Assembly: GCF_051857535.1 (NCBI RefSeq)
Contig: NZ_JBPZGY010000011.1
Location: forward strand, 1-64,000
DNA: 64,000 nt
Reading direction: 5' to 3'
Source of the DNA: Roseateles_B sp051857535
Lineage (GTDB): Bacteria; Pseudomonadota; Gammaproteobacteria; Burkholderiales; Burkholderiaceae_C
How positions within the stretch are numbered: the first letter of the stretch is position 1; every line of letters begins with the position of its first letter. Below, one piece after another: positions 1-7,321 of the stretch. The position numbers and the translations under genes were made by a program. The notes under the pieces are model-generated. The model saw only the letters and a list, made by a program, of their open reading frames with translations. It was not told where the DNA came from and made no database searches.

Positions 1-99
1 CTCGACCACCGCCAACTTAAAGGCCATCGTGTAGTCGCGCTGGGTGCGCTTGATCCCTGTATCCATCACATCTGCCCTCTCTCGGGTGCAAATGTGTCA
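1..99 (-). mobile_element. Tip of an IS3-type insertion sequence (transposase orfA N-terminus plus terminal end)
   Basis: Reading leftwards from an ATG at 66, 22 codons run off the window edge and encode a peptide starting MDTGIKRTQRDYTMAFK. This resembles the N-terminus of the helix-turn-helix OrfA of IS3-family transposases, and the start of the recognition helix region (FKLAVVE) fits. Upstream of the ATG the reverse strand has a TGACAC-starting end near 99, which I take as the likely terminal inverted repeat, followed by a short untranslated lead-in. The rest of the element lies outside the window, so completeness, the other end and any target duplication cannot be judged. The family call rests on a short peptide. 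Confidence 0.6.
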
Positions 100-129
100 A
101 CGCTGGGCAGGACGGGTCACCGCAATGAC

Positions 130-154
130 AAAGGGCCGCATCTGCGGCCCTTTT
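130..154 (-). terminator. Bidirectional hairpin terminator 3' of ffh
   Basis: A perfect 10-bp stem (AAAGGGCCGC at 130-139, GCGGCCCTTT at 144-153) closes on an ATCT loop and has short T runs on both strands. It lies between the ffh stop and the IS tip, so it probably ends ffh transcription and also shields ffh from read-through out of the IS. Confidence 0.8.
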
Positions 155-188
155 GCTTGACGGATGCGCGGCTTGCGCGGGGTGGGGC

Positions 189-1568
189 TCAGAGCCCCAT
201 GCCTTTCATGCCCTTCATGCCGCCCATGCGCTTCATCATCTTGAAGAGGCCGCCGCCCTTCATCTTCTTCATCATGCCCTGCATCTGGTCGTACTGGTTC
301 AGGACTCGGTTGACGTCCTGGATCTGCACGCCGGCACCGGCGGCGATGCGGCGCTTGCGGCTGGCCTTGCTCTTGTCGTCCAGCAGCAGGCGCGGGTGGG
401 CGCGCTCCTTGGCGCTCATGGCGTTGAGGATGCCTTCCATGCGGCGCATGTCGCGCTCGGCACGCTCCATATCGCCCTGGCCGGCCTTGTTAGCAATCTG
501 GGTGGGCAGCTTGTCCATCAGGCTGGAGAGGCCGCCCATCTTCTTCATTTGGGAGATCTGGGAGAGGAAGTCGTTGAGGTCGAAGCCGTCGCCCGATTTG
601 AGCTTCTCGGCCAGCTTCTGGGCCGCGGCCATGTCCACGCCCTTGGTGACTTCCTCCACCAGGGCCACGATGTCGCCCATGCCCAGCACGCGGCCGGCAT
701 GGCGCTCGGCGTCGAAGACCTCCAGGCCGTCGATCTTCTCGGAGACGCCCGCAAACTTGATCGGCGCGCCAGTGACCTGGCGCACGGAGAGGGCTGCGCC
801 GCCGCGGGAGTCGCCGTCCAGCTTGGTCAGGATCACGCCGGACAGGGGCAGGGCCTCCTTGAAGGCGCGGGCGGTGTTGACTGCATCCTGGCCCTGCATG
901 GCGTCGACGACGAACAGGGTCTCGATGGGGTTCAGCGCGGCGTGCAACTCGCGGATCTCGGCCATCAGGGCTTCGTCAATGGCGAGTCGGCCTGCGGTGT
1001 CGACCAGCAGGACGTCAAAGTAGTGCTTGCGGGCGTAGTCCAGGGCCGCGAGAGCGATGTCGCGTGGCTTCTGGTCGGGGCTGGAGGGGAACCACTCACC
1101 GCCGGCCTGGGCCGTGACGGTCTTGAGCTGCTCGATGGCGGCAGGGCGGTAGACGTCGGCGGAGACCGTCAGCACCTTCTTCTTGCGCTTCTCGATCAGG
1201 TGCTTGGTCAGCTTGCCGGTGGTGGTGGTCTTGCCCGCGCCTTGCAGGCCGGCCATCAGGATCACGGCCGGCGGCTGGGCGGCAAGGTTGATGTCCGCCA
1301 CGCCCTCGCCCATGGTGGCCGCCAGCTCCTTGTGCACCACGGAGACCAGCACCTGGCCCGGGTTCAGCGAACCCACGACTTCCTGGCCCAGCGCCTTGTC
1401 CTTGACCCGCGCGATGAAGTCGCGCACCACCGGCAGGGCCACGTCGGCCTCCAGAAGGGCCATGCGCACTTCGCGCAGCATGTCCTGCACATTGCTTTCG
1501 GTGATGCGGGCCTGGCCGCGCATCGTTTTCACGAGCTGGCTTAGACGGTCGGTGAGGGTGGATGCCAT
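189..1568 (-). CDS. ffh: Signal recognition particle protein Ffh
   Basis: This is the 459-residue GTPase of the bacterial signal recognition particle, which binds 4.5S RNA and hands nascent membrane proteins to FtsY at the inner membrane. The N-domain is followed by the G-domain with the P-loop GLQGAGKT at about residues 107-114, then DTAGR and TKLDGD motifs. The C-terminal M-domain is methionine-rich and ends in MKGMKGMGL. The start at 1568 (MASTLTDRL) gives the normal family length; the open frame continues upstream, but that extension is arginine-rich and not family-like. The promoter region is shared with the divergent ccsA-like gene. A minus-strand TGTAAT at about 1602-1607 could be its -10. 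Confidence 0.97.
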   Translation of the reverse strand: MASTLTDRLSQLVKTMRGQARITESNVQDMLREVRMALLEADVALPVVRDFIARVKDKALGQEVVGSLNPGQVLVSVVHKELAATMGEGVADINLAAQPPAVILMAGLQGAGKTTTTGKLTKHLIEKRKKKVLTVSADVYRPAAIEQLKTVTAQAGGEWFPSSPDQKPRDIALAALDYARKHYFDVLLVDTAGRLAIDEALMAEIRELHAALNPIETLFVVDAMQGQDAVNTARAFKEALPLSGVILTKLDGDSRGGAALSVRQVTGAPIKFAGVSEKIDGLEVFDAERHAGRVLGMGDIVALVEEVTKGVDMAAAQKLAEKLKSGDGFDLNDFLSQISQMKKMGGLSSLMDKLPTQIANKAGQGDMERAERDMRRMEGILNAMSAKERAHPRLLLDDKSKASRKRRIAAGAGVQIQDVNRVLNQYDQMQGMMKKMKGGGLFKMMKRMGGMKGMKGMGL

Positions 1569-1603
1569 AAAGACGGCCTCACCGCAGAGGTGAGCGCGCA
1601 AAT

Positions 1604-1616
1604 TACACTGTGGCGA
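1604..1616 (+). promoter_or_regulatory. -10-like hexamer 6 nt before the ccsA-like ATG (predicted leaderless start)
   Basis: TACACT at 1604-1609 is followed by exactly 6 nt and then the ATG at 1616. With usual -10 to +1 spacing, transcription would begin at or next to the A of the start codon. No convincing -35 is visible. Confidence 0.5.
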
Positions 1617-2446
1617 TGATTTTATCGTCCGTGTCTGCAGCGACCGCGAGCGGGGCCCTGGCGGCCGCTTCTGCCGTCGCCTTGCTGAGCTATGCCGCCG
1701 TGGCACTTCGCGCGCAGCCCCACGCGAACAAGCGCTCTGCGCTGCTGCCGCTGGCCTTCGCCGCCCACCTGATGGCGCTGCTGATCGATATCGCGGGCCT
1801 GGGGCTGGCACAGCCCGGCGCGCGCTTCGGCTTTGCGCCGGCCTTGTCGATGACGGCCTGGCTGATCCTGGCCGTCTACCTCGTGGAGAGCCGTCTGCTG
1901 CCTCTTCCTCAGCTGCGGCGCGGACTTTCGCTGCTGGCGGCGGCGGCGGTGGTGCTGGCCTGGGCCTTTCCCGGCGAGAGTCGTCCGGCTGCGGCCTCGC
2001 CCTGGGCTCCGCTGCACTGGGTGCTGGGTCTGGCGTCCTACGGCTTGTTCGGCGTGGCGGTGCTGCATGCGGCCCTGCTGAACCGGGCCGAGCGCCAGAT
2101 GCGGCAGAAGGGTCAGCCCAAGGGGCAAGGCCTGACCCTGGGCCTGCCCCTGCTGCGCCTGGAGCGGCTGACTTTCCAGTTCGTCGGTGCGGGTGTGGTC
2201 GTGCTGTCCCTGGCCATCGTGCTGGGCTGGCTTTTCACCCCGCAGTGGCGCTGGGACCACAAGACCCTGCTGTCTGTGCTGGGCTGGCTGGTGCTGGTGG
2301 GCTTGCTGACCGGGCGCCGCGCGTTCGGCTGGCGGGGGCGCCGGGCCACGCGCTGGCTCTACCTGGGGGCTGCCCTGCTGCTTCTGTCGTATGCCGGCAC
2401 GCGCTTCGTGCTGGAGGTGGTACTGCAGCGCCCGGCGGGGGCCTGA
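1616..2446 (+). CDS. CcsA/YpjD-type cytochrome c assembly membrane protein
   Basis: This 276-residue polytopic inner-membrane protein has about eight hydrophobic segments and the CcsA-family signature WRWDHKT near residue 215, in the region of the heme-handling tryptophan-rich motif. YpjD/CcsA proteins belong to the cytochrome c biogenesis superfamily, but the role of the copy next to ffh is not well defined, so a direct role in cytochrome c maturation is inference. I chose the ATG at 1616 (MILSSVS) over the in-frame GTG at 1610, because the -10-like element abuts it and the start peptide is typical. The next gene begins directly after its stop, which suggests co-transcription. Confidence 0.85.
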   Translation: MILSSVSAATASGALAAASAVALLSYAAVALRAQPHANKRSALLPLAFAAHLMALLIDIAGLGLAQPGARFGFAPALSMTAWLILAVYLVESRLLPLPQLRRGLSLLAAAAVVLAWAFPGESRPAAASPWAPLHWVLGLASYGLFGVAVLHAALLNRAERQMRQKGQPKGQGLTLGLPLLRLERLTFQFVGAGVVVLSLAIVLGWLFTPQWRWDHKTLLSVLGWLVLVGLLTGRRAFGWRGRRATRWLYLGAALLLLSYAGTRFVLEVVLQRPAGA

Positions 2447-2716
2447 ATGAAGTATTTGCTGCTCCTGCTGGTGGTGATGGGGCTGGTTTTCCTCAGCGGT
2501 GTGCGCAAGGGGCGCGCGAGGTCGGCCCAGCCGCCTGGTTCCGGCCCCGAGACCAAGCCTCCTGCTCGAGCGACGGAGGCGCAAGCCTCGATGATGGTGG
2601 CCTGCGCCGAATGTGGCACGCACCTGCCCGAGCCCGAGGCCTATCCTGGCCGTGGCGGGCATTTCTGCAGTGCCGAACACCGGCAACGCCATGAGGCGCG
2701 CCAGGGCCATGGCTGA
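2447..2716 (+). CDS. Small membrane-anchored zinc-ribbon protein (PP0621 family)
   Basis: The 89-residue protein starts with one hydrophobic segment (about residues 2-17), followed by a charged, proline-rich linker. The C-terminal part carries CAEC, a histidine and FCSAEH, a plausible Zn(II) site with the ligands pointing to the cytoplasm. This matches the PP0621 family found next to pilS in many beta- and gammaproteobacteria. Its function is unknown. It starts immediately after the ccsA-like stop and overlaps the pilS start by 8 bp, so it is part of the same transcription unit. Confidence 0.8.
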   Translation: MKYLLLLLVVMGLVFLSGVRKGRARSAQPPGSGPETKPPARATEAQASMMVACAECGTHLPEPEAYPGRGGHFCSAEHRQRHEARQGHG

Positions 2717-4523
2717 CCGCTCCCCTGCACCGGACACCATCTCCTGGTTCGGTCCCCACCAGGACAGCGGCTGGGATGCCGCCGACGCCGAAAGTTCGGG
2801 TGCCGACCCCCATTTCTTCGACCGCCGTGCCGCCCGCGGCAGTTCCACCTTCCATCGCATGTTGCGGGCCTTCCTGGCAGCGCGTGCCGCGCTGGGCCTG
2901 GCCCTTGTTGCGGCCCTGCTGCTGGGCCAGGTCCTGGGTTCGGTCGCGCCTGCACGCATCCTGGGCCTGTGTGTGGCCTATGCCTTGATGGCAATGCTGA
3001 CCTGGTGGTGGATAGGCTTCCGGACGCAGCCCGTGCCCCGGCAACTGGCCAGTCCGGTGCACCTGCTGTGGTGGATCAGCGTGGGCCTGGACCTGCTGAG
3101 CTTCGGCGTGCTCAACGTGCTGGACGCCAGTGCGGGCGTGGGCTTCAGCGCGCTGTTCATCCTGCCGGTGCTGATGGCGGGGGTACTGTCGCCCCGACGC
3201 ATGGCCCTGGCCACCGCGGCTGCGGCCTCGCTGCTGCTCTTGGGACATGCCGGCTGGCGGGTCTGGGCCGGGCAGGAGAGCGGCATCCGCTTCAGCCAGC
3301 TGGGGCTGGTCAGCTGCGGCTTCTTCGTGATTGGCGTGCTGGCTTCCGAGCTGGCGGGGCGCCTCGCGCGCGAGGAGCGTGCAGCCCGCGGCAGCCTGGA
3401 ATTTGCGCGCCAGCAGACGGAGCTGAACCGCCTGGTGATCGACGAGATGCAGGAAGGTGTCCTGGTCGTCGACCGCCGCGGTCGCGTGCGGGCCGCCAAT
3501 CCCGCCGCGCAGGCCCTTCTGGCCCATGGCCAGCATGCGCCCGCCGCGCCGTTCCAGCTGCGTAGCGTGCCGGCCTGGTCGGGGCTGGTGGCGGCTGTGG
3601 AGGAAGCCTTCTCGCGCGGCGGCTGGCCCGAGGGGGGGCAAGACGTGACCCTCGCCTTTGAGGGTGGCGGGCCGCGCAGCCTGCGCGTGCGCATGCGCTT
3701 CACTCGCAGGCGAGAGTCCAGCGCCGAAGAGGACCTCTGCGTTCTGCTGATCGAGGACAACCGCAAGGTGATGGCGCGCAACCGGCAGGAGAAGCTGGCC
3801 GCGATGGGCCGGGTGTCGGCGGGCATCGCCCATGAGATCCGCAATCCGCTGGCCGCCATCGACCAGGCCAATGCGCTGCTGGCCGAGGACATGCCTGATC
3901 CGCGCTCGCAGCAGCTCACGCGCATGGTGGCCTCCAATGTGCAGCGGCTCAAGCGCATCGTTGACGACGTGATGGAGGTCGCCCCTGGTGTCGCGCCGGA
4001 GCCGGTGGCTTTCGATGCAGCCAGCCTCGTGCGCACCTGCTGCGAGGACTGGATCAGCACCAACCAGCTGCCCATGGGCGGCATGAGCCCCATGAAGCTG
4101 GATCTGCCCAGTCAGCCGGTGATGGTGCTGTTCGAGCCCGAGCACCTGCGGCGCGTGCTGGTGAACCTGCTGGACAACGCGCTGCGCCATGCGCCCTCGG
4201 GGGCCGACACCGTGCGCGTGCGTCTCGACGCGCATCCGGGACACGAGGAGCGTCCCGTGCTGCTGAGCGTCTTCAGCCTGGGCGAGCCCATTCCGGCGGA
4301 TATCGAACGACATCTCTTCGAGCCCTTCTTCTCGACCCGCAGCCGGGGCTCAGGCCTGGGGCTCTACATCTGTCGCGAACTGTGCGAACGTTACGGCGCC
4401 CGCATCGACTACCGCAGCCACCGCAGCGGCGAGCGCGGTGGCAACGAATTCCGCGTCCAGCTGCGACGGCCCAGCGCCGTTGACGGCGGAGGCTCTGCTG
4501 ACCTCTTTCACACGCCCGCATGA
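2709..4523 (+). CDS. pilS: Sensor histidine kinase PilS
   Basis: This is the 604-residue sensor of the PilS-PilR system, which adjusts type IV pilin transcription. The N-terminal half has six hydrophobic helices (about residues 50-225), then a PAS-like segment (MQEGVLVVDRRGRV). The dimerisation box AHEIRNPLAA has the phospho-acceptor His at about residue 375. The ATPase core has an N-box (NLLDNALRHA) and a G-box (GSGLGLYICREL). The start at 2709 (MADRSPAPD) was preferred to upstream ATGs because it gives a small overlap with the preceding gene; 2691 is an alternative. The stop overlaps the pilR ATG (ATGA), so the two are translationally coupled. Confidence 0.92.
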   Translation: MADRSPAPDTISWFGPHQDSGWDAADAESSGADPHFFDRRAARGSSTFHRMLRAFLAARAALGLALVAALLLGQVLGSVAPARILGLCVAYALMAMLTWWWIGFRTQPVPRQLASPVHLLWWISVGLDLLSFGVLNVLDASAGVGFSALFILPVLMAGVLSPRRMALATAAAASLLLLGHAGWRVWAGQESGIRFSQLGLVSCGFFVIGVLASELAGRLAREERAARGSLEFARQQTELNRLVIDEMQEGVLVVDRRGRVRAANPAAQALLAHGQHAPAAPFQLRSVPAWSGLVAAVEEAFSRGGWPEGGQDVTLAFEGGGPRSLRVRMRFTRRRESSAEEDLCVLLIEDNRKVMARNRQEKLAAMGRVSAGIAHEIRNPLAAIDQANALLAEDMPDPRSQQLTRMVASNVQRLKRIVDDVMEVAPGVAPEPVAFDAASLVRTCCEDWISTNQLPMGGMSPMKLDLPSQPVMVLFEPEHLRRVLVNLLDNALRHAPSGADTVRVRLDAHPGHEERPVLLSVFSLGEPIPADIERHLFEPFFSTRSRGSGLGLYICRELCERYGARIDYRSHRSGERGGNEFRVQLRRPSAVDGGGSADLFHTPA

Positions 4524-6058
4524 GCGCTTCAACACCCTACAGCCTCCTGGTCATTGACGACGAGCCGGACCTGCGCACCCTCTACGAACTGACCCTGGTG
4601 CGCGAGGGCTACGAGCTGGAGACGGCCGGCTCGGTGGAGGAGGCGCTGCAGCGCCTGCAACTGCGCCGCTACAGCGCAGTCATCACCGACATGCGCCTGC
4701 CTGATGGCAGCGGCCTGGACGTGCTGGCCTGGCTGGAGGCCCAGGGGCGGCGCGAGAAGGCCATCGTGATCACCGCCTTTGGTTCCTCCGAAAACGCGGT
4801 GGAGGCGCTCAAGGCCGGGGCCTTCGATTACCTCACCAAGCCTGTCGACCTGCGGCAGTTCCGCATGGTCGTAGCCTCGGCGCTGGGGCGAGTGCCGCAG
4901 CAGCCGCCTTCGGTGGTGCCCTCGCGGCTGCCCTCCGAGCGCGGGGGCGCGGAATCGCCCCTGGCCTCGCTGCCGCCCTCGCCGGCCAAGCCGCCAGCAG
5001 AGGCTGTCACGCCGCGCCGCGTGGCCGAGCGCCTGGCCGGCGACTCCATGGCCATGCAGCAGGTGCGGGACCTCATCGAGAAGGTCGCGCGCAGCATGGC
5101 CCCGGTTCTGCTGCAGGGTGAGTCGGGCACCGGCAAGGAACTGGTCGCCCGTTCCATCCATGAAGCCGGCTCGCGGGCCGGCGAGAGGTTCATCGCCGTT
5201 AATTGCGGCGCCATTCCCGAGCAGCTGCTGGAGGCGGAGTTCTTCGGCTATCGCAAGGGCGCCTTCACCGGGGCCAATGAAGACCGCGAGGGCTTCTTCC
5301 AGGCCGCGCATGGCGGCACGCTGTTCCTGGACGAGATCGGCGACCTCCCGCTGGCCATGCAGTCCAAGCTGCTGCGCGCCATCCAGGAGCGTTCGGTGCG
5401 GCCTGTGGGCGCGGTGAGCGAGCTGCCGGTCAACGTGCGCATCCTCAGTGCCACCCACAAGGACCTGGCCAGCGAGGTGGGGGCCGGGCGCTTCCGCCAG
5501 GATCTCTTTTACCGGCTCAACGTGATCCAGATCCGCGTGCCACCGCTGCGCGAGCGCATCGAGGACCTGGGCGCCATCACCTCGCGCGTGCTGCGCCGCA
5601 TCGCGCTGGACGCCGGTGTCAGCCCGCCGCCCCAGCTGGATGCCGACGCCATGCAGAAGTTGCGGCGCTACAGTTTTCCCGGCAATGTGCGCGAGCTGGA
5701 GAACATCCTCCACCGGGCCGTGGCCCTGTCCGGCGGCGAGTGGATCCATGCTGACGAGCTGGACCTGCCCGACCTGGAGCTGGATGCCTGTCATCCCGAG
5801 GCGCCCGCAGAGGACCTGGTGATCGACCTTGGCATGCCTGCCGCCGGCCCCGGGCCGGTCGTGCCGGATGCGCCGCTGCCCTCCGACCTCGCCGCCTATC
5901 TGGATGCAGTGGAGCGCGACATCCTTGTGCGCGCACTGGAGCAGCACCGCAACAACCGCACCGCCGCGGGCGCCAGCCTCGGCCTGTCGCTGAGGCAGAT
6001 GCGCTATCGCATGGCGCGGCTGCAGATCAGCGTGGGAGAGGGCGGTGACGGCGTCTGA
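4520..6058 (+). CDS. pilR: Sigma-54-dependent response regulator PilR
   Basis: This 512-residue NtrC-family activator has a receiver domain with the acidic pocket VIDDE and phospho-acceptor Asp57 (TDMRLPDG). It also has an AAA+ domain with Walker A GESGTGKE at 200-207, the sigma-54 contact loop GAFTGA at 247-252 and LFLDEIGDLP as Walker B. A C-terminal Fis-type helix-turn-helix follows (NNRTAAGASLGLSLRQMRYR). All motifs needed for sigma-54 activation are intact. It overlaps pilS by 4 bp upstream and ampD by 14 bp downstream. The expected target is the pilA promoter, which is not in this window. Confidence 0.94.
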   Translation: MSASTPYSLLVIDDEPDLRTLYELTLVREGYELETAGSVEEALQRLQLRRYSAVITDMRLPDGSGLDVLAWLEAQGRREKAIVITAFGSSENAVEALKAGAFDYLTKPVDLRQFRMVVASALGRVPQQPPSVVPSRLPSERGGAESPLASLPPSPAKPPAEAVTPRRVAERLAGDSMAMQQVRDLIEKVARSMAPVLLQGESGTGKELVARSIHEAGSRAGERFIAVNCGAIPEQLLEAEFFGYRKGAFTGANEDREGFFQAAHGGTLFLDEIGDLPLAMQSKLLRAIQERSVRPVGAVSELPVNVRILSATHKDLASEVGAGRFRQDLFYRLNVIQIRVPPLRERIEDLGAITSRVLRRIALDAGVSPPPQLDADAMQKLRRYSFPGNVRELENILHRAVALSGGEWIHADELDLPDLELDACHPEAPAEDLVIDLGMPAAGPGPVVPDAPLPSDLAAYLDAVERDILVRALEQHRNNRTAAGASLGLSLRQMRYRMARLQISVGEGGDGV

Positions 6059-6623
6059 GCGGCCGCGCTGGGACAGAGGCTGGTTGTCCAGCGCCCGCGT
6101 CGTACCCTCGCCCAACTTTGGTCCGCGTCCGGACGGCGAGGAGCCCAGCCTGGTGGTGCTGCATTCCATCAGCCTGCCGCCCGGCGTGTTTGGCGGGCCG
6201 GAGATCGAGGCTCTGTTCACCAACTGCCTGGACTGTGGGGCGCATCCGAGCTTCCAGGCCCTGCAGGGTCTGGAGGTCTCCGCGCATTTCCTGATCCGCC
6301 GTGACGGCGAACTGCTGCAGTTCGTCAGCGCTGACGAGCGGGCCTGGCACGCCGGCAAGTCCAGCTTCCGGGGGCGGGAGCGCTGCAATGACTTCTCCAT
6401 TGGCATCGAGCTGGAGGGCCTGGAGGGCGGCCTTTTCGAGGCACGGCAGTACCAGGCGCTCGGCCTGCTGCTGCCGCTGTTGAGGGCGCGCTATCCGCTG
6501 GATGCGGTCGTGGGTCATGAGCACATCGCGCCCGGGCGAAAGGCGGATCCGGGGCCGGGTTTTGACTGGCCGCGCCTGCTCCAGGAACTGGGCTGGGCTC
6601 CCCGGCTGTTTCCATTTGTTTAG
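6045..6623 (+). CDS. ampD: 1,6-anhydro-N-acetylmuramyl-L-alanine amidase AmpD
   Basis: This 192-residue cytoplasmic zinc amidase removes the stem peptide from anhydro-muropeptides during cell wall recycling. It belongs to the amidase_2 fold, with the first zinc ligand in SLVVLHSIS and the later His/Asp ligands in the VVGHEHIAPGRKADPG stretch; the segment SAHFLIRRDGELLQF is also typical. No signal peptide is seen, consistent with AmpD rather than a periplasmic paralogue. The GTG at 6045 (MTASERP) has a purine-rich GGGAGAGGG site upstream and overlaps the 3' end of pilR. In organisms with an AmpR/AmpC circuit, ampD loss derepresses beta-lactamase, but no such genes are seen here. Confidence 0.93.
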   Translation: MTASERPRWDRGWLSSARVVPSPNFGPRPDGEEPSLVVLHSISLPPGVFGGPEIEALFTNCLDCGAHPSFQALQGLEVSAHFLIRRDGELLQFVSADERAWHAGKSSFRGRERCNDFSIGIELEGLEGGLFEARQYQALGLLLPLLRARYPLDAVVGHEHIAPGRKADPGPGFDWPRLLQELGWAPRLFPFV

Positions 6624-6630
6624 CCCCTGT

Positions 6631-6644
6631 CCCTTGCACAAGGG
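6631..6644. other. Palindrome 3' of ampD
   Basis: CCCTTG-CA-CAAGGG forms a short perfect palindrome just after the ampD stop. It has no T tract, so at best it is a weak transcript end. The stretch from here to about 6920 otherwise shows nothing I can interpret. Confidence 0.35.
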
Positions 6645-6921
6645 ATAGCTGTTCGGCCAGCGCCCCGTGCGCGTGCGAGCTCGCGTGCATCAAGCCGTCA
6701 AGGCCTGACCCCGTCTGCTTCTGAGGCCGCGGCGAGGAGTGCGGTCTGATGCGGCCTTGCAGCCCGAACCGGCCCGCGAGGCCGCGCCATTGCTGGGTCC
6801 GCGCCTGTCTAGCCCCTGTTCATCGGGCCTTTGCGCCGGCATGGGGGTGTCCAGGCCTGCTGCGGCCTCATTCCCGGCGGTCTGCTTAGTCATTTGCGAT
6901 GGCCTGGTCAATGAGGGGAGG

Positions 6922-6937
6922 ACGCTATCGGTAGTGC
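6922..6937 (+). promoter_or_regulatory. NrdR box 1 upstream of nrdA
   Basis: The 16-mer ACGCTATCGGTAGTGC matches the known NrdR palindrome (ACACWATATATWGTGT) at about 11 of 16 positions and keeps the CTAT and TAGTG half-site cores. Its start lies exactly 31 bp, about three helical turns, before the second box. Tandem boxes at this spacing are the normal NrdR arrangement. Confidence 0.7.
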
Positions 6938-6966
6938 TTGAAGAGGGTGGGTGCCCTAGATATAGT
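6938..6966 (+). promoter_or_regulatory. Sigma-70 promoter of nrdA
   Basis: TTGAAG at 6938-6943 and TATAGT at 6961-6966 are separated by 17 bp. The -35 lies directly after NrdR box 1 and the -10 lies inside NrdR box 2, the expected geometry for repression by occlusion. The predicted start near 6973 leaves an untranslated leader of about 350 nt before the nrdA ATG. Confidence 0.7.
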
Positions 6967-6968
6967 GT
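6953..6968 (+). promoter_or_regulatory. NrdR box 2 overlapping the nrdA -10
   Basis: GCCCTAGATATAGTGT reads ACACTATATCTAGGGC on the other strand, about 13 of 16 matches to the NrdR consensus. Together with box 1 it predicts that the ATP-cone repressor NrdR shuts off nrdA when dATP is high. The nrdR gene itself is not in this window. Confidence 0.75.
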
Positions 6969-7089
6969 CCTTTCATGCTATCCTGCTGACTTGGCAAACC
7001 ACTGAAATGCCTCGCGTTCGCGCCCTGCCAAACCTCGTCGCCGCTTTTCCGGAAGCTGGTGCCAGGGATTTCACACCAGGGCTTGCAGG

Positions 7090-7118
7090 ATGCCGCCGGA
7101 GTTCGCTCCGCGTGGCAT
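7090..7118 (+). other. Stable UUCG hairpin in the nrdA leader
   Basis: ATGCCGCCGGAG (7090-7101) pairs with CTCCGCGTGGCAT (7106-7118) through 12 pairs, one of them G-U, with one bulged base and a TTCG tetraloop. It is the strongest local structure I found in the long nrdA leader. Its role is unknown. A GC-rich stretch ending in CTTTTTG (7269-7284) sits 40 nt before the start codon. Confidence 0.5.
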
Positions 7119-7321
7119 CGGCCGGAACGGCAAAGCGCAGTGGAGCCCAGTCGCCAGCGGCGGCAGGGCGGGCACAACGGCTGCATGAGCCGGCCCGTCG
7201 TGACGCAGCTGTCGGCATCTGGGCGCAAGCCATCCAACTCCAAAAAAGAATCTTGGGAACGCTGAGGCGGGCCCGGGCTTTTTGTTCTCTGCAGTAACGA
7301 TTTCCAGGACAAGGACTCTTC

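Noticed and set aside
7269..7284. Intrinsic terminator before nrdA (GGGCCCGGGCTTTTTG)
   Set aside because: GCCCGGGC is self-complementary but leaves no loop, so a proper hairpin before the T run is not supported. Kept only as a remark on the leader.
7019..7321. Cobalamin or c-di-GMP riboswitch in the nrdA leader
   Set aside because: The conserved core sequences of these classes are not visible; only generic stems are present.
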